DNA of 64,000 nt, from NCBI GenBank assembly GCA_033782935.1, contig JAWQEG010000167.1, forward strand, positions 3,039,501 through 3,103,500, in the 5' to 3' direction. The stretch is from Petrolisthes cinctipes. Its lineage: Eukaryota > Arthropoda > Malacostraca > Decapoda > Porcellanidae. Positions 11,963-24,900 of the stretch are shown piece by piece; within the stretch, counting starts at the first letter, position 1, and the number at the start of each line of letters is the position of its first letter. The translations under genes and the position numbers were made by a program. The notes under the pieces were generated by a model. The model saw only the letters and a program-made list of their open reading frames with translations. It was not told the origin of the DNA and searched no databases.

Positions 11963-14900
11963 GTCAATAAGTGCATGCATGTTCTGTACCCGTTTATATC
12001 TCAAATTCAAGCTGAAAACACTCGAAAATTCAATATTTTGGGGTCCCAGAAGCGATCTGTACATGCCTACTCCGTGTAAGAGTATTTTCAAAATACATGC
12101 CTAAACCATGCTGAAAATCGATATTTTAGCTGCCCATAGTCGATAAGTGCATGCATCTTCTGTAATCGTTTATATCTCAAATTCAGGCTCAAAATACCCG
12201 AAAATTCGATATTTTTGGGTCCCAGAAGCGATCTGTACATGCCTACTCCGTGTTAGAGTACTTTCAAAATACAGGCCTAAAACATGCTGAAAATCGATAT
12301 TTTAGGTGAACAAAGTCGATATGTGCATGCATCTTCTGTACCCGATTATATCTCAAATTCAGGCTCAAAATACCCGAAAATTTGATATTTTTAGGTCCCA
12401 GAAGCAATCTGTACATGCCTATTCCGTGTTAGAGTATTTTGAAAATACCTACCCAAAACATGCTGAAAATCGATATTTTATGTTCAAAAAGTCGATATGT
12501 GCATGCATATTCAGTACCCGTTTATATCTCAAATTCAGGCTCAAAACACCCAAAAATTCAATATTTTTTTGTCCCATAAGCGATCTGTACATGCCTACTC
12601 AGTGCTAGAATAATTTCAAAATATTGGCCTATAACATGCTAAAAATCGATATTTTGGGTGTCCAAAGTCGATATGTGCATGCATCCTCTGTACCCGTTTA
12701 TATTTCAAATTCAGGCTCAAAACACCCGAAAATTCGATATTTTTAGGAACGAGAAGCGATATGTACATGCCTACTCCGTGTTAGAGTATTTTCAAAATAC
12801 AGGTCCAAAACATGCTCAAAATCAATATTTTGGGTGCCCAAAGTCGATATGTGCATTCATCTTCTGTACGCGTTTTTTATATTTCAAATTCAGGCTCAAA
12901 ACACCCGAAAATTCGATATTTTTGGATCCCAGAAGCAATCTGTACATGCCTACTCCTTGCTTGAATGTTTTCAAGATACAGACCCAAAACATGCTAAAAA
13001 TCGATATTTTAGATGCCCAATGTCGATATGTGCATGCATCTTCTGTACTGTACCCGTTTATATCTCAAATTCAGGCTCAAAACTCCCAAAAATTCGGTAT
13101 TTTTGGGTCCCAGAAGCGATCTGTGCATGCCTACTCAGTGCTAGAATATTTTCAAAATAAAAGCCCAATACATGCTAAAAATCGATATTTTATGTGCCCA
13201 TAGTCAATATGTGCATGCATCTTCTGTACCCGTTTATATCTTAAATTCAGGCTCTAAACACCCGAAAATTCGGTATTTTTGGGTCCCAGAAGCGATCTGG
13301 TATACATGCCTACTCAGTGTTAGAGTACTTTAAAAATACAGGCCATAAAACATGCTGACAATCGATATTTTAGGTGTCCCAAGTCGATGTGCGCATAGAT
13401 ATTCTGTACCAGTTTATATCTCAAATATAGGCTCAAAACACCCAAAAATTCGATATTTTTAGGAAGGAATAACGATATGTACATGCCTACTCCGTGTTAG
13501 AGTATTTTAAAAATACAGGTCCAAAACATGCTCAAAATCGATATTTTAGGTGCCCAAAGTCTATATGTGCATGCATCTTCTGTACTCGTTTTTTATATTT
13601 CAAATTCAGGCTCAAAACACCCGAAAATTCGATATTTTTGGGTTCCAGAAGCAATCTGTACATGCCTACTCCTTGCTTGAATGTTTTCAAGATACAGACC
13701 CAAAACATGCTCAAAATCGATAATTTAGGGGCAAAAAGTCGATATGTGCATGTATCTTCAGTACCGGTTTATATCTCAAATTCAGGCTCAAAACACCCCA
13801 ATATTCAATAGTTTTAGGTTCCAGAAGCGATCTGTACATGTCTACTCAGTGCTAGAATGTTTTTAAAATATAGGTTTAAAACATGCTAAAAATTTATATT
13901 TTCGGTGTCCCAAGTCGATATGTGCATGCATCTTCTGTACTCGTTTATATCTCAAATTCAGGCTCAAAACACCCGAAAATTCGATATTTTTTGGTCCCAG
14001 AAGTGACCTGTATATACCTACTCCACGCTAAAATGTTTTCAAGATACAGACCCTTAACATGCCCAAAATCGATATTTTAGGTGCAAAAAGTCGATATGTG
14101 CATGCTTATTCAGTACCCGTTTATATATCAAATTCAGGCTCAAAAAACCCAAAAATTCGATATTTTTGGGTTTTAGATGCAATCTGTATATGCCTACTCC
14201 GTGTTTAAGTATTTTCAAAATACATGCCCAAAACATGCTGAAAATCGATATTTTAGCTGCCCATAGTCAATATGTGCATGAATCTTCTGTACCCGTTTAT
14301 ATCTTAAATTCAGGCTCTAAACACCCGAAAATTCGGTATTTTTGGGTTCCAGAAGCGATCTGGTATACATGCCTACTCAGTGTTAGAGTACTTTAAAAAT
14401 ACAGGCAATAAAACATGCTGAAAATCGATATTTTAGGTGCCCAAAGTCAATATGTGCATGCATCTTATGCACCCGTTTATATCTCAAATTCAGGCTCAAA
14501 ACACCCGAAAATTCGGTATTTTTGGGTCCCAGAAGCGATCTGTACATGTGTACTTCTTGCTAGAATGTTTTCAAGATACAGACCCAAAACAAGCTTAAAA
14601 TCGATATTTCATGTGCAAAAAGTCGATATGTGCATGTATCTTCAGTACCGGTTTACATCTCAAATTCAGGCTCAAAACACTCGAATATTCAATAGTTTTA
14701 AGTTCCAGAAGCGATCTGTACATGTTTACTCAGTGCTAGAATGTTTTTTAAATATAGGTTTAAAACATGCTAAAAATTTATATTTTAGGTGTCCCAAGTC
14801 GATATGTGTATGCATCTTCTGTACTCGTTTATATCTCAAATTCAGGCTGAAAACACCATTAAATTCGGTATTTTTGTGTTCCAGAAGCGATCTGTACATC

Positions 14901-15511
14901 CCTACTTCTTGCTAGAATGTTTTCAAGATACAGACCCAAAACATGCTAAAAATCGATATTTTAGATGCCCAATGTCGATATGTGCATGCATCTTCTGTAC
15001 TGTACCCGTTTATATCTCAAATTCAGGCTCAAAACACCCGAAAATTCAATATTTTTGTGTCCCTGAAGCGATCTGTAGATGCCTACGCAGTGTTAGAATA
15101 ATTTCAAAATATTGTCCCAAAACATGCTAAAAATCGATATTTTAGGTGTCCCAAGTCGTTATGTGCATGGATGTTCTGTACCAGTTTATATCTCAAATTC
15201 AGGCTCAAAACACCCGAAAATTCGATATTTTTGGGTCCAAGAAGAGATCTGTACATGCCTACTCAGTGCTAGAATGTTTGCAAAATATAGGCTCAAAACA
15301 TGCTAAAAATCGATATTTTAGGTGTCCCAAGTTGATATGTGCATGGATGTTCTGTACCAGTTTATATCTCAAATTTAAGCTCAAACCACCCGAAATTTCG
15401 ATGTTTTTGGGTCCTAGATGCAATCTGTATATGCCTACTCCGTGTTTAAGTTTTTTCAAAATACATGCCCAAAACATGCTGAAAATCGATATTTTAGCTG
15501 CTCATAGTCAA
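11963..15511 (+). repeat. 176-bp satellite array with small-insertion variants
   Basis: Forward monomers with several private indels that recur at a distance: a CGTTTTTTATATTTC expansion (about 12,872 and 13,589, also near 17,043 and 17,934), a TGTAC duplication giving CTGTACTGTACCCG (about 13,044 and 14,997), and GATCTGGTATACATGCC (about 13,295 and 14,358). The shared indels show that blocks have been copied within this region and into the 3-kb duplicated region downstream. No gene is seen. The array stops at the SINE insertion. Confidence 0.94.
15499..15511. repeat. Target-site duplication, left copy (imperfect)
   Basis: TGCTCATAGTCAA here pairs with TGCCCAAAGTCGA at 15,948-15,960; 10 of 13 bases match. 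Relative to the monomer, the 13 bases are present twice, which an insertion without duplication would not produce. The three mismatches match normal monomer variants, so the right copy may have been replaced by exchange with another monomer. Confidence 0.65.
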
Positions 15512-15537
15512 TTTTTTTATTTTATTTATTTTTTTTT
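15512..15537 (-). other. SINE A-rich 3' tail
   Basis: The plus strand is T-rich with two interspersed A-containing units; on the minus strand this is A9-TAAATAAAATA7. A-rich tails mark the 3' end of retroposed RNA and fix the orientation of the element as minus. Confidence 0.85.
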
Positions 15538-15947
15538 CTATACCTCAACCTCGGGACTGTAGGCTGTCAGTAGCCCGTGACTCTTGCGAGGCCCCGAGAT
15601 TATTGTGTGTCGCACCAGATGAGACAGTGGAGCTTCGTGGTGATGTTGGTACCGTAGCTTCTCTTCTGTCCCACTAGATGACGACACCTTATTTAAACAC
15701 GTCACTATCATGAGAGAGAAGCTACACCGTCACTCACAGCATCTTGGAATATGGTCGGACATCTTCTATGTTGTGAGTTGACGACGATGTAGGGGGTATT
15801 TTCTTGACGTGTCGGCGTAGCCAGGGTATAGTTGACGAACAGCTGGACCCATCAGATCACCCTGAAAAAATTCCAGACGTTTTCTCGTGGACTCGAACTA
15901 GGGCCCTTGCCATTTGCAGTCCGTCACTCTATCCACTCAGCCACGCC
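15512..15947 (-). mobile_element. tRNA-derived SINE-like retroposon inserted in the satellite
   Basis: This is the only non-satellite DNA in the window. Read on the minus strand it has the layout of a SINE: a tRNA-like head with Pol III A and B boxes (15,889-15,943), a unique body of about 350 bp, and a 3' A-rich tail (plus-strand T-rich stretch 15,512-15,537). The satellite phase is broken and resumes with a repeated 13-bp segment, as expected for target-primed insertion. Near the 3' end CTCGGG (15,550-15,555) and CCCGAG (15,593-15,598) can pair, suggesting a stem in the RNA. The minus strand also carries T6 at 15,865-15,870, just after the head, which would tend to stop Pol III early. SINEs are moved by a partner LINE; none is present here. 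I do not recognise the body family. Confidence 0.85.
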
Positions 15948-15950
15948 TGC
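15889..15950 (-). promoter_or_regulatory. tRNA-like head with internal Pol III promoter (A and B boxes)
   Basis: On the minus strand the A box reads TGGCTGAGTGGA (15,932-15,943) and the B box GTTCGAGTCC (15,889-15,898), close to the eukaryotic tRNA consensus, with about 33 bp between them. A seven-base anticodon-like loop CTGCAAA lies at 15,913-15,919 and would read as a GCA (Cys) anticodon. The T-arm pairs only partly, and the 3' acceptor strand does not pair with the 5' side. So this is a degenerate tRNA-derived promoter, not a working tRNA gene. The A-box context also resembles Ser/Leu-type tRNAs, so the parent tRNA is uncertain. Confidence 0.82.
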
Positions 15951-15960
15951 CCAAAGTCGA
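15948..15960. repeat. Target-site duplication, right copy (imperfect)
   Basis: This is the partner of 15,499-15,511. It is also the point where the 3,001-bp tandem duplication begins, so recombination and insertion boundaries coincide here. The first three bases could alternatively be the 5' end of the tRNA-like head. Confidence 0.6.
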
Positions 15961-18900
15961 TATGTGCATGCATCTTCTGTACCCGTTTATATCTCAAATT
16001 CAGGCTCAAAACACCCAAAAATTCGGTATTTTTGGGTCCCGGAAGCGATCTGTGCATGCCTACTCAGTGCTAGAAAAATTTCAAAATATTGGCCCAAAAC
16101 ATGCTAAAAATCGATATTTTAGGTGTCCAAAGTCGATATGTCCATACATCTTTTGTACCCGTTCATATCCCAAATTCAGGCTCAAAACACCCGAAAATTT
16201 AATATTTTTGGGTCCAAGAAGAGATCTGTACATGCCTACTCAGTGCTAGAATGTTTTCAAAATATAGGCTAAAAAACATGCTAATAATCGATATTTTAGG
16301 TGTCCCAAGTCGTTATGTGCATGGATGTTCTGTACCAGTTTATATCTCAAATTTAGGCTCAAAACACCCGAAAATTCGATATTTTTGGGTCCCAGATGCA
16401 ATCTGTATATGCCTACTCCGTGTTTAAGTATTTTCAAAATACATGCCCAAAACATGCTGAAAATCGATATTTTAGCTGCCGATAGTCAATATGTGCATGC
16501 ATCTTCAGTACCCGTTTATATCTTAATTTCAGGCTCAAAACACCCACAAATTCGATATTTTTGGATCCCAGAAGCGATCTGTACATGCCTACTCGGTGTT
16601 AGAGTATTTTACAAAATACTGGCCCAAAATATGCTCAAAATCGATATTTTAGGTGCCCATAGTCGATATGTGCATGCATATTCAGTATCCGTTAATATCT
16701 CAAATTCAGGCTCACAACACCCGAAAATTCGATATTTTTGGGTCCCAGAAATGATCTGTACATGCCTACTCAGTGCTAGAATAATTTCAAGTTATTGGCC
16801 CAAAACATGCTAAAAATCGATATTTTGGGTGCCCAAAGTCGAAATATGCATGCATGCTCTGTACCCGTTTATATTTCAAATTCAGGCTCAAAACACCCGA
16901 AAATTCGATATTTTTGGATCCGAGAATCGATCTGTACATGCTTACTCCGTGTTAGAGTATTTTCAAAATACAGGTCCAAAACATGCACAAAATCGATATT
17001 TTGGGTGCCCAAAGTCGATATGCGCATTCATCTACAGTACGCGTTTTTTATATTTCAAATTCAGGCTCAAAACACCTGAAAATTCGATATTTTTGTGTCC
17101 CAGAAGCAATCTGTACATGCCTACTCCTTGCTAGAATGTTTTCAAGATACAGACCAAAAACATGCTTAAAATCGATAATTTAGGTTCAAAAAGTCGATAT
17201 GTGCATGTATTTTCAGTACCGGTTTACATCTCAAATTCAGGCTCAAAACACCCGAAAATTCAATATTTTTGTGTCCCAGAAGCGATCTGTAGATGAATAC
17301 TCCGTGTTAGAGTACTTTTAAAATACGGGCCCAAAACATGCTGAAAATTGATATTTTAGGTGCACAAAGTCAATATGTGTATGCATTCTCTGAACCCGGT
17401 TATATCTCAAATTCAGGCTCAAAACACCCGAAAATTCAATATTTGTTGGTCCCAGAAGCGATCTGTACATGCCTACTCGGTGTTAGAGTATTTTCAAAAT
17501 ACAATCCGAAAATATGCTCACGATCGATATTTTAGGTGCCCATAGTCGATATGTGCATGCATCTTCAGTATCCGTTTATATCTCAAATTCAGGCTCAAAA
17601 CACCCGAAAATTCGATATTTTTGGGTCCCATAAGCGATCTGTACATGCCTACTCAGTGCTAGAATAATTTCAAGATATTGGCTCAAAACATGCTAAAAAT
17701 CGATATTTTGGGTGCCTAAGTCGAAATGTGCATGCATGCTCTGTACCCGTTTATATCTCAAATTCAGGCTCAAAACACCCGAAAATTCGATATTTTTGGG
17801 TCCGAGAACTGATCTGTACATGCCTACTCCGTGTTAGAGTATTTTCAAATTACAGGTCCAAAACATGCTTAAAATCGATATTTTGGGTGCCCAAAGTCGA
17901 TATGTGCATGCTTCTATTGTTCGCGTTTTTTATATTTCAAATTCAGGCTCAAAACACCTGAAAATTCGATATTTTTGGGTCGCAGAAGCAATCTCTACAT
18001 GCCTACTCCTTGATAGAATGTTTTCAAGATAACGACCCAAAACATGCTTAAAATCGATAATTTAGGTGCTAAAAGTCGATATGTGCATGTATCTTCAGTA
18101 CCCGTTTATATCTCAAATTCAAGCTCTAAACACCCGAAAATTCGAAATTTTTGGGTCCCAGAAGCGATCTGTACATGCCTACTCCGTGTTAGAGAATGTT
18201 TTAAAAATACAGGCCCAAAACATGATAAAAATCGATATTTTTGGTGCAAAAAGTCGATATGTGCATGCATCTTCTGTACTCGTTTATATCTCAAATTCAT
18301 GCTCAAAACACTAGAAAATTCGATATTTTTGTGTCCCTGTAGCGATCTGTACATGCCTACTCCGTGTTAGAGTATTTTTAAAATACAGGCCCAAAACATG
18401 AAGAAAACCGATATTTTACTTGCCCAATGTCAATATGTGTATGTATCTTCTGTACCCATTTATATCCCAAATTCAGGCTTGAAACATCCGAAAATTCGAT
18501 ATTTTTTTGTCCCAGAAGTGATCTATACATGCCTACTCAGTGCTAGAATATTTTCAACATATAGTCCCAAAACATGCTAAAAATCGATATTTTAGGTGCC
18601 CGAAGTCGATATGTGCAAGCATCTTCTGTACCCGTTTATATTTCAAATTCAGGCTCAAAACACCCGAAAATTCGATATTTTTGGGTCCCAAATGCAATCT
18701 GTACATGCCTACTCCTTGCTAAAATGTTTTCAAGATACAGACCAAAAACATGCTCAAAATCGATATATTAGGTGCAAAAAGTCGATATGTGCATGCATCT
18801 TCTGTACCCGTTAATATCTCAAATTCAGGCTCAAAACATCCGAAAATTCGATATTTTGGGGTCCCTTAAGTAATCTGTACATGCCTACTCAGTGCTAGAA

Positions 18901-18961
18901 TGTTTTTAAAATACAGGTTTAAAACATGCTATAAATCGAAATTTTAGGTGTCCAAAGTCAA
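15961..18961 (+). repeat. 3,001-bp (17-monomer) tandem duplication, copy 1
   Basis: Every landmark here recurs exactly 3,001 bp downstream, including odd variants: CTAGAAAAATTTCAAAATATT (16,070), a TTTTACAAAATACTGG monomer, AAATATGCATGCATGCTC, TACGCGTTTTTTATATTTC, TAGAGAATGTTTTAAAA (18,190) and CATGAAGAAAACCGATA. I can find only about six substitutions between the copies, for example at 16,163, 16,756, 17,076 and 17,815 and two near 18,763-18,770, so identity is about 99.8%. Seventeen monomers plus small indels make up the unit. It starts where the SINE ends. Confidence 0.93.
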
Positions 18962-21900
18962 TATGTGCATGCATCTTCTGTACCCGTTTATATCTCAAAT
19001 TCAGGCTCAAAACACCCAAAAATTCGGTATTTTTGGGTCCCGGAAGCGATCTGTGCATGCCTACTCAGTGCTAGAAAAATTTCAAAATATTGGCCCAAAA
19101 CATGCTAAAAATCGATATTTTAGGTGTCCAAAGTCGATATGTCCATACATCTTTTGTACCCGTTTATATCCCAAATTCAGGCTCAAAACACCCGAAAATT
19201 TAATATTTTTGGGTCCAAGAAGAGATCTGTACATGCCTACTCAGTGCTAGAATGTTTTCAAAATATAGGCTAAAAAACATGCTAATAATCGATATTTTAG
19301 GTGTCCCAAGTCGTTATGTGCATGGATGTTCTGTACCAGTTTATATCTCAAATTTAGGCTCAAAACACCCGAAAATTCGATATTTTTGGGTCCCAGATGC
19401 AATCTGTATATGCCTACTCCGTGTTTAAGTATTTTCAAAATACATGCCCAAAACATGCTGAAAATCGATATTTTAGCTGCCGATAGTCAATATGTGCATG
19501 CATCTTCAGTACCCGTTTATATCTTAATTTCAGGCTCAAAACACCCACAAATTCGATATTTTTGGATCCCAGAAGCGATCTGTACATGCCTACTCGGTGT
19601 TAGAGTATTTTACAAAATACTGGCCCAAAATATGCTCAAAATCGATATTTTAGGTGCCCATAGTCGATATGTGCATGCATATTCAGTATCCGTTAATATC
19701 TCAAATTCAGGCTCACAACACCCGAAAATTCGATATTTTTGGGTCCCAGAAATGACCTGTACATGCCTACTCAGTGCTAGAATAATTTCAAGTTATTGGC
19801 CCAAAACATGCTAAAAATCGATATTTTGGGTGCCCAAAGTCGAAATATGCATGCATGCTCTGTACCCGTTTATATTTCAAATTCAGGCTCAAAACACCCG
19901 AAAATTCGATATTTTTGGATCCGAGAATCGATCTGTACATGCTTACTCCGTGTTAGAGTATTTTCAAAATACAGGTCCAAAACATGCACAAAATCGATAT
20001 TTTGGGTGCCCAAAGTCGATATGCGCATTCATCTACAGTACGCGTTTTTTATATTTCAAATTCAGGCTCAAAACACCCGAAAATTCGATATTTTTGTGTC
20101 CCAGAAGCAATCTGTACATGCCTACTCCTTGCTAGAATGTTTTCAAGATACAGACCAAAAACATGCTTAAAATCGATAATTTAGGTTCAAAAAGTCGATA
20201 TGTGCATGTATTTTCAGTACCGGTTTACATCTCAAATTCAGGCTCAAAACACCCGAAAATTCAATATTTTTGTGTCCCAGAAGCGATCTGTAGATGAATA
20301 CTCCGTGTTAGAGTACTTTTAAAATACGGGCCCAAAACATGCTGAAAATTGATATTTTAGGTGCACAAAGTCAATATGTGTATGCATTCTCTGAACCCGG
20401 TTATATCTCAAATTCAGGCTCAAAACACCCGAAAATTCAATATTTGTTGGTCCCAGAAGCGATCTGTACATGCCTACTCGGTGTTAGAGTATTTTCAAAA
20501 TACAATCCGAAAATATGCTCACGATCGATATTTTAGGTGCCCATAGTCGATATGTGCATGCATCTTCAGTATCCGTTTATATCTCAAATTCAGGCTCAAA
20601 ACACCCGAAAATTCGATATTTTTGGGTCCCATAAGCGATCTGTACATGCCTACTCAGTGCTAGAATAATTTCAAGATATTGGCTCAAAACATGCTAAAAA
20701 TCGATATTTTGGGTGCCTAAGTCGAAATGTGCATGCATGCTCTGTACCCGTTTATATCTCAAATTCAGGCTCAAAACACCCGAAAATTCGATATTTTTGG
20801 GTCCGAGAATTGATCTGTACATGCCTACTCCGTGTTAGAGTATTTTCAAATTACAGGTCCAAAACATGCTTAAAATCGATATTTTGGGTGCCCAAAGTCG
20901 ATATGTGCATGCTTCTATTGTTCGCGTTTTTTATATTTCAAATTCAGGCTCAAAACACCTGAAAATTCGATATTTTTGGGTCGCAGAAGCAATCTCTACA
21001 TGCCTACTCCTTGATAGAATGTTTTCAAGATAACGACCCAAAACATGCTTAAAATCGATAATTTAGGTGCTAAAAGTCGATATGTGCATGTATCTTCAGT
21101 ACCCGTTTATATCTCAAATTCAAGCTCTAAACACCCGAAAATTCGAAATTTTTGGGTCCCAGAAGCGATCTGTACATGCCTACTCCGTGTTAGAGAATGT
21201 TTTAAAAATACAGGCCCAAAACATGATAAAAATCGATATTTTTGGTGCAAAAAGTCGATATGTGCATGCATCTTCTGTACTCGTTTATATCTCAAATTCA
21301 TGCTCAAAACACTAGAAAATTCGATATTTTTGTGTCCCTGTAGCGATCTGTACATGCCTACTCCGTGTTAGAGTATTTTTAAAATACAGGCCCAAAACAT
21401 GAAGAAAACCGATATTTTACTTGCCCAATGTCAATATGTGTATGTATCTTCTGTACCCATTTATATCCCAAATTCAGGCTTGAAACATCCGAAAATTCGA
21501 TATTTTTTTGTCCCAGAAGTGATCTATACATGCCTACTCAGTGCTAGAATATTTTCAACATATAGTCCCAAAACATGCTAAAAATCGATATTTTAGGTGC
21601 CCGAAGTCGATATGTGCAAGCATCTTCTGTACCCGTTTATATTTCAAATTCAGGCTCAAAACACCCGAAAATTCGATATTTTTGGGTCCCAAATGCAATC
21701 TGTACATGCCTACTCCTTGCTAAAATGTTTTCAAGATACAGACCAAAAACATGCTCAAAATCGCTATATTATGTGCAAAAAGTCGATATGTGCATGCATC
21801 TTCTGTACCCGTTAATATCTCAAATTCAGGCTCAAAACATCCGAAAATTCGATATTTTGGGGTCCCTTAAGTAATCTGTACATGCCTACTCAGTGCTAGA

Positions 21901-21962
21901 ATGTTTTTAAAATACAGGTTTAAAACATGCTATAAATCGAAATTTTAGGTGTCCAAAGTCAA
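18962..21962 (+). repeat. 3,001-bp (17-monomer) tandem duplication, copy 2
   Basis: Second copy, directly adjacent to copy 1 and in the same orientation. The first ~58 bases of copy 2 are also matched by 21,963-22,019, just after it, marking the interval in which the exchange resolved. Copy 2 has no SINE at its left edge: the corresponding place runs through intact satellite. Confidence 0.93.
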
Positions 21963-24900
21963 TATGTGCATGCATCTTCTGTACCCGTTTATATCTCAAA
22001 TTCAGGCTCAAAACACCCAAAAAATTGATCATTTTGTGTCCCAGAAGCGATCTGTACATGCCTACTCCGTGTTAGAATATTTCCAAAATGCAGGCCCAAA
22101 ACATGCTCAAAATCGATATTTTAGGTGCCCAAAGTAGATATGTGAATGCATCTTCTGTATCCGTTTATATCTCAAATTCAGGCTCAAAACACCCGAAAAT
22201 TCGATATTTTGGGGTCCCAGAAGCGATCTGTACATGCATACTCCGTGTTAAAGTATTTTCAAAATACAGGCCCAAAACATGCTGAAAATCTATATTTTAG
22301 GTGCCCAAAGTCAATATGTGTATGCATCTTCTGTACCCGTCTGTATCCTAAATTCAGGCTTGAAACATCCGAAAATTCGATATTTTTTTGTCCCAGAAGC
22401 GATCTATACATGCCTACTCAGTGCTAGAATATTTTCAACATATAGTCCCAAAACATGCTAAAAATCGATATTTTAGGTGCCCGAAGTCGATATGTGCAAG
22501 CATCTTCTGTACCCGTTTATATTTCAAATTCAGGCTCAAAACACCCGAAAATTCGATATTTTTGGGTCCCAAATGCAATCTGTACATGCCTAATCCTTGC
22601 TAAAATGTTTTCAAGATACAGACCAAAAACATGCTCAAAATCGATATATTAGGTGCAAAAAGTCGATATGTGCATGCATCTTCTGTACCCGTTAATATCT
22701 CAAATTCAGGCTCAAAACACCCGAAAATTCAATATTTTTGGGTCCCTGAAACGATCTGTACATGCCTACTCAGTGCTAGAATGTTTTCAAATTATAGGCT
22801 CAAAACATGCTAAAAATTGATATTTTAGATGTCCAAAGTCGATATGTCATTGCATCTTCTGTACCCGTTTATATCTCAAATTCATGCTCAAAACACCGGA
22901 AAATTCGATATTTTTTGGTCCAAGAAGCGATCTGTACATGCCTACTCCTTTCTAGAATGTTTTAAAGATACAGAATTAAAACATGCACAAAATCGATATT
23001 TTAGGTACAAAAAGTAGATATGCGTATTTATCTTCAGTACCCGTTTATATCTCATATTCAGGCTCAAAACACCCGAAAATTCAATATTTTTGGGTCCCAG
23101 AAACGATCTGTACATGCCTACTCAGTGCGAGAATGTTTTCAAAATATAGGCTCAAAACATGCTAAAAATCGATATTTTAGGTGTCCAAAGTCGATATGTG
23201 GATGCATCTTCTGTACCCGTTTATAACTCAAATTCAGGCTCAAAACGCCCAAAAATTCGATATTTTTGGGTCCCAGAAGCGATCTGTACATGCCTACTCC
23301 GTGTTAGAGCATTTTCAAATACAGGCCCAAAACATGAAGAAAATCGGTATTTTGGGTGCCCAAAGTCAATATGTGTATACATCTTCTGTACCAGTTTATA
23401 TCCCAAATTCAGGCTCAAAACACCCGAAAATTCGATATTTTAGGGTTCCAGAAGCGATCTGTACATGCCTACTCCGGGTTAGAGTATTTTCAAAATACAG
23501 GCGCAAAACATGCTCAAAATCGATATTTTAGGTGCCAAAAGTCGATATGTGCATGCATCTTCTGTATCCGTCTATATCCCAAATTCAGGTTCAAAACACC
23601 CGAAAATTCGATATTTTTGGGTCCCAGGAGCGATCTGTACATGACTATTCCTTGCTAGAATTTTTTCAAGTTACAGACCCAAAACAAGATCAAAATCGAT
23701 ATTTTAGGTGCAAAAAGTCGATATGTGCATGCATCTTCTGTACCCGTTTATATCTCAAATGCAAGCTCAAAACAACCGAAAATTCCATATTTTTGGGTCA
23801 CTTAAGCGATCTGTACATGCATACTCAGTGATAGAATGTTTTCAAAATGTAGGCTCAAAACATTCTAAAAACCGATATTTTAGGTGTCCAAAGTCGATAT
23901 GTGCATGCATATTCGGTACCCGTTTATATCTCAAATTCAGGCTCAAAACTCCGAAAATTCGATATTTTTGGGTCCCTTAAGCGATCTGCACATGCCTACT
24001 CAGTGCTAGAATGTTTTTAAAATAGTGGCTTAAAACATGCTATAAATCGATATTTTAGGTGTCCAAAGTCGATATGTGCATGCATCTTCTGTACCCGTTT
24101 ATATCTCAAATTCAGGCTCAAAACACCCGAAATTTCGATATTTTTGGGTCCCAAAAGCGACCTGTACATGCCTACTAAGTGTTAAAGTATTTTCAAAATA
24201 CAGGCCCAAAACATGCTGAAAATCGATATTTTAGGTGCCCAAAGTCAATATGTGTATGCATCTTCTGTACCCATCTATATCCCAAATTCAGGTTCCAAAC
24301 ACCAGAAAATTCGATATTTTTTGGTCCCAGAAGCGATCTGTACATGCCTACTCCTTGCTAGAATGTTTTCAAGATACAAACCCAAAACATGCTCAAAATC
24401 GATATTTTAGGTGCAAAAACTCGATATGTGCATGCATACTCTGTACACGGTTATATCCCAAATTCAGGCTCAAAACATCCGAAAATTCGATATTTTTGGG
24501 TCCCAAAAGCGATCTGTACATGCCTTCTCAGTGCTAGAATATTTTCAAAATATATCCCCAAAACATGCTGTAATCGATATTTTAGGTGCCCAAAGTTGAT
24601 ATGTGCATGCATCTTCAGTACCCGTTTATATCTCAAATTCAGGCTCAAAACACCCGAAAATTCAATATTTTTGGGTCCCAGAAGCGATCTGTACATGCCT
24701 ACTCCGTGTTAAGTATTTTCAAAATACAGGCCCAAAACATACTAAAAATCGATATTTTGGCTGCAAAAGTCGATATGTGCATGCATCTTCTGTACCCGTT
24801 TATATCTCAAATTCAGGCTCAAAACACCCAAAAATTCAATATTTTTGGGTCCCAGAAGCGATCTGTACATGCCTACTCCGTGTTAAGTATTTTCAAAATA

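Noticed and set aside
15889..15950. Functional tRNA-Cys gene
   Set aside because: The A and B boxes and a GCA anticodon-like loop are present, but the acceptor stem does not pair, the anticodon and T stems are poor, and the sequence continues into a SINE body with an A-rich tail.
15804..16107. Open frames crossing from the SINE into satellite
   Set aside because: They join unrelated SINE body and satellite by chance and have no recognisable domain.
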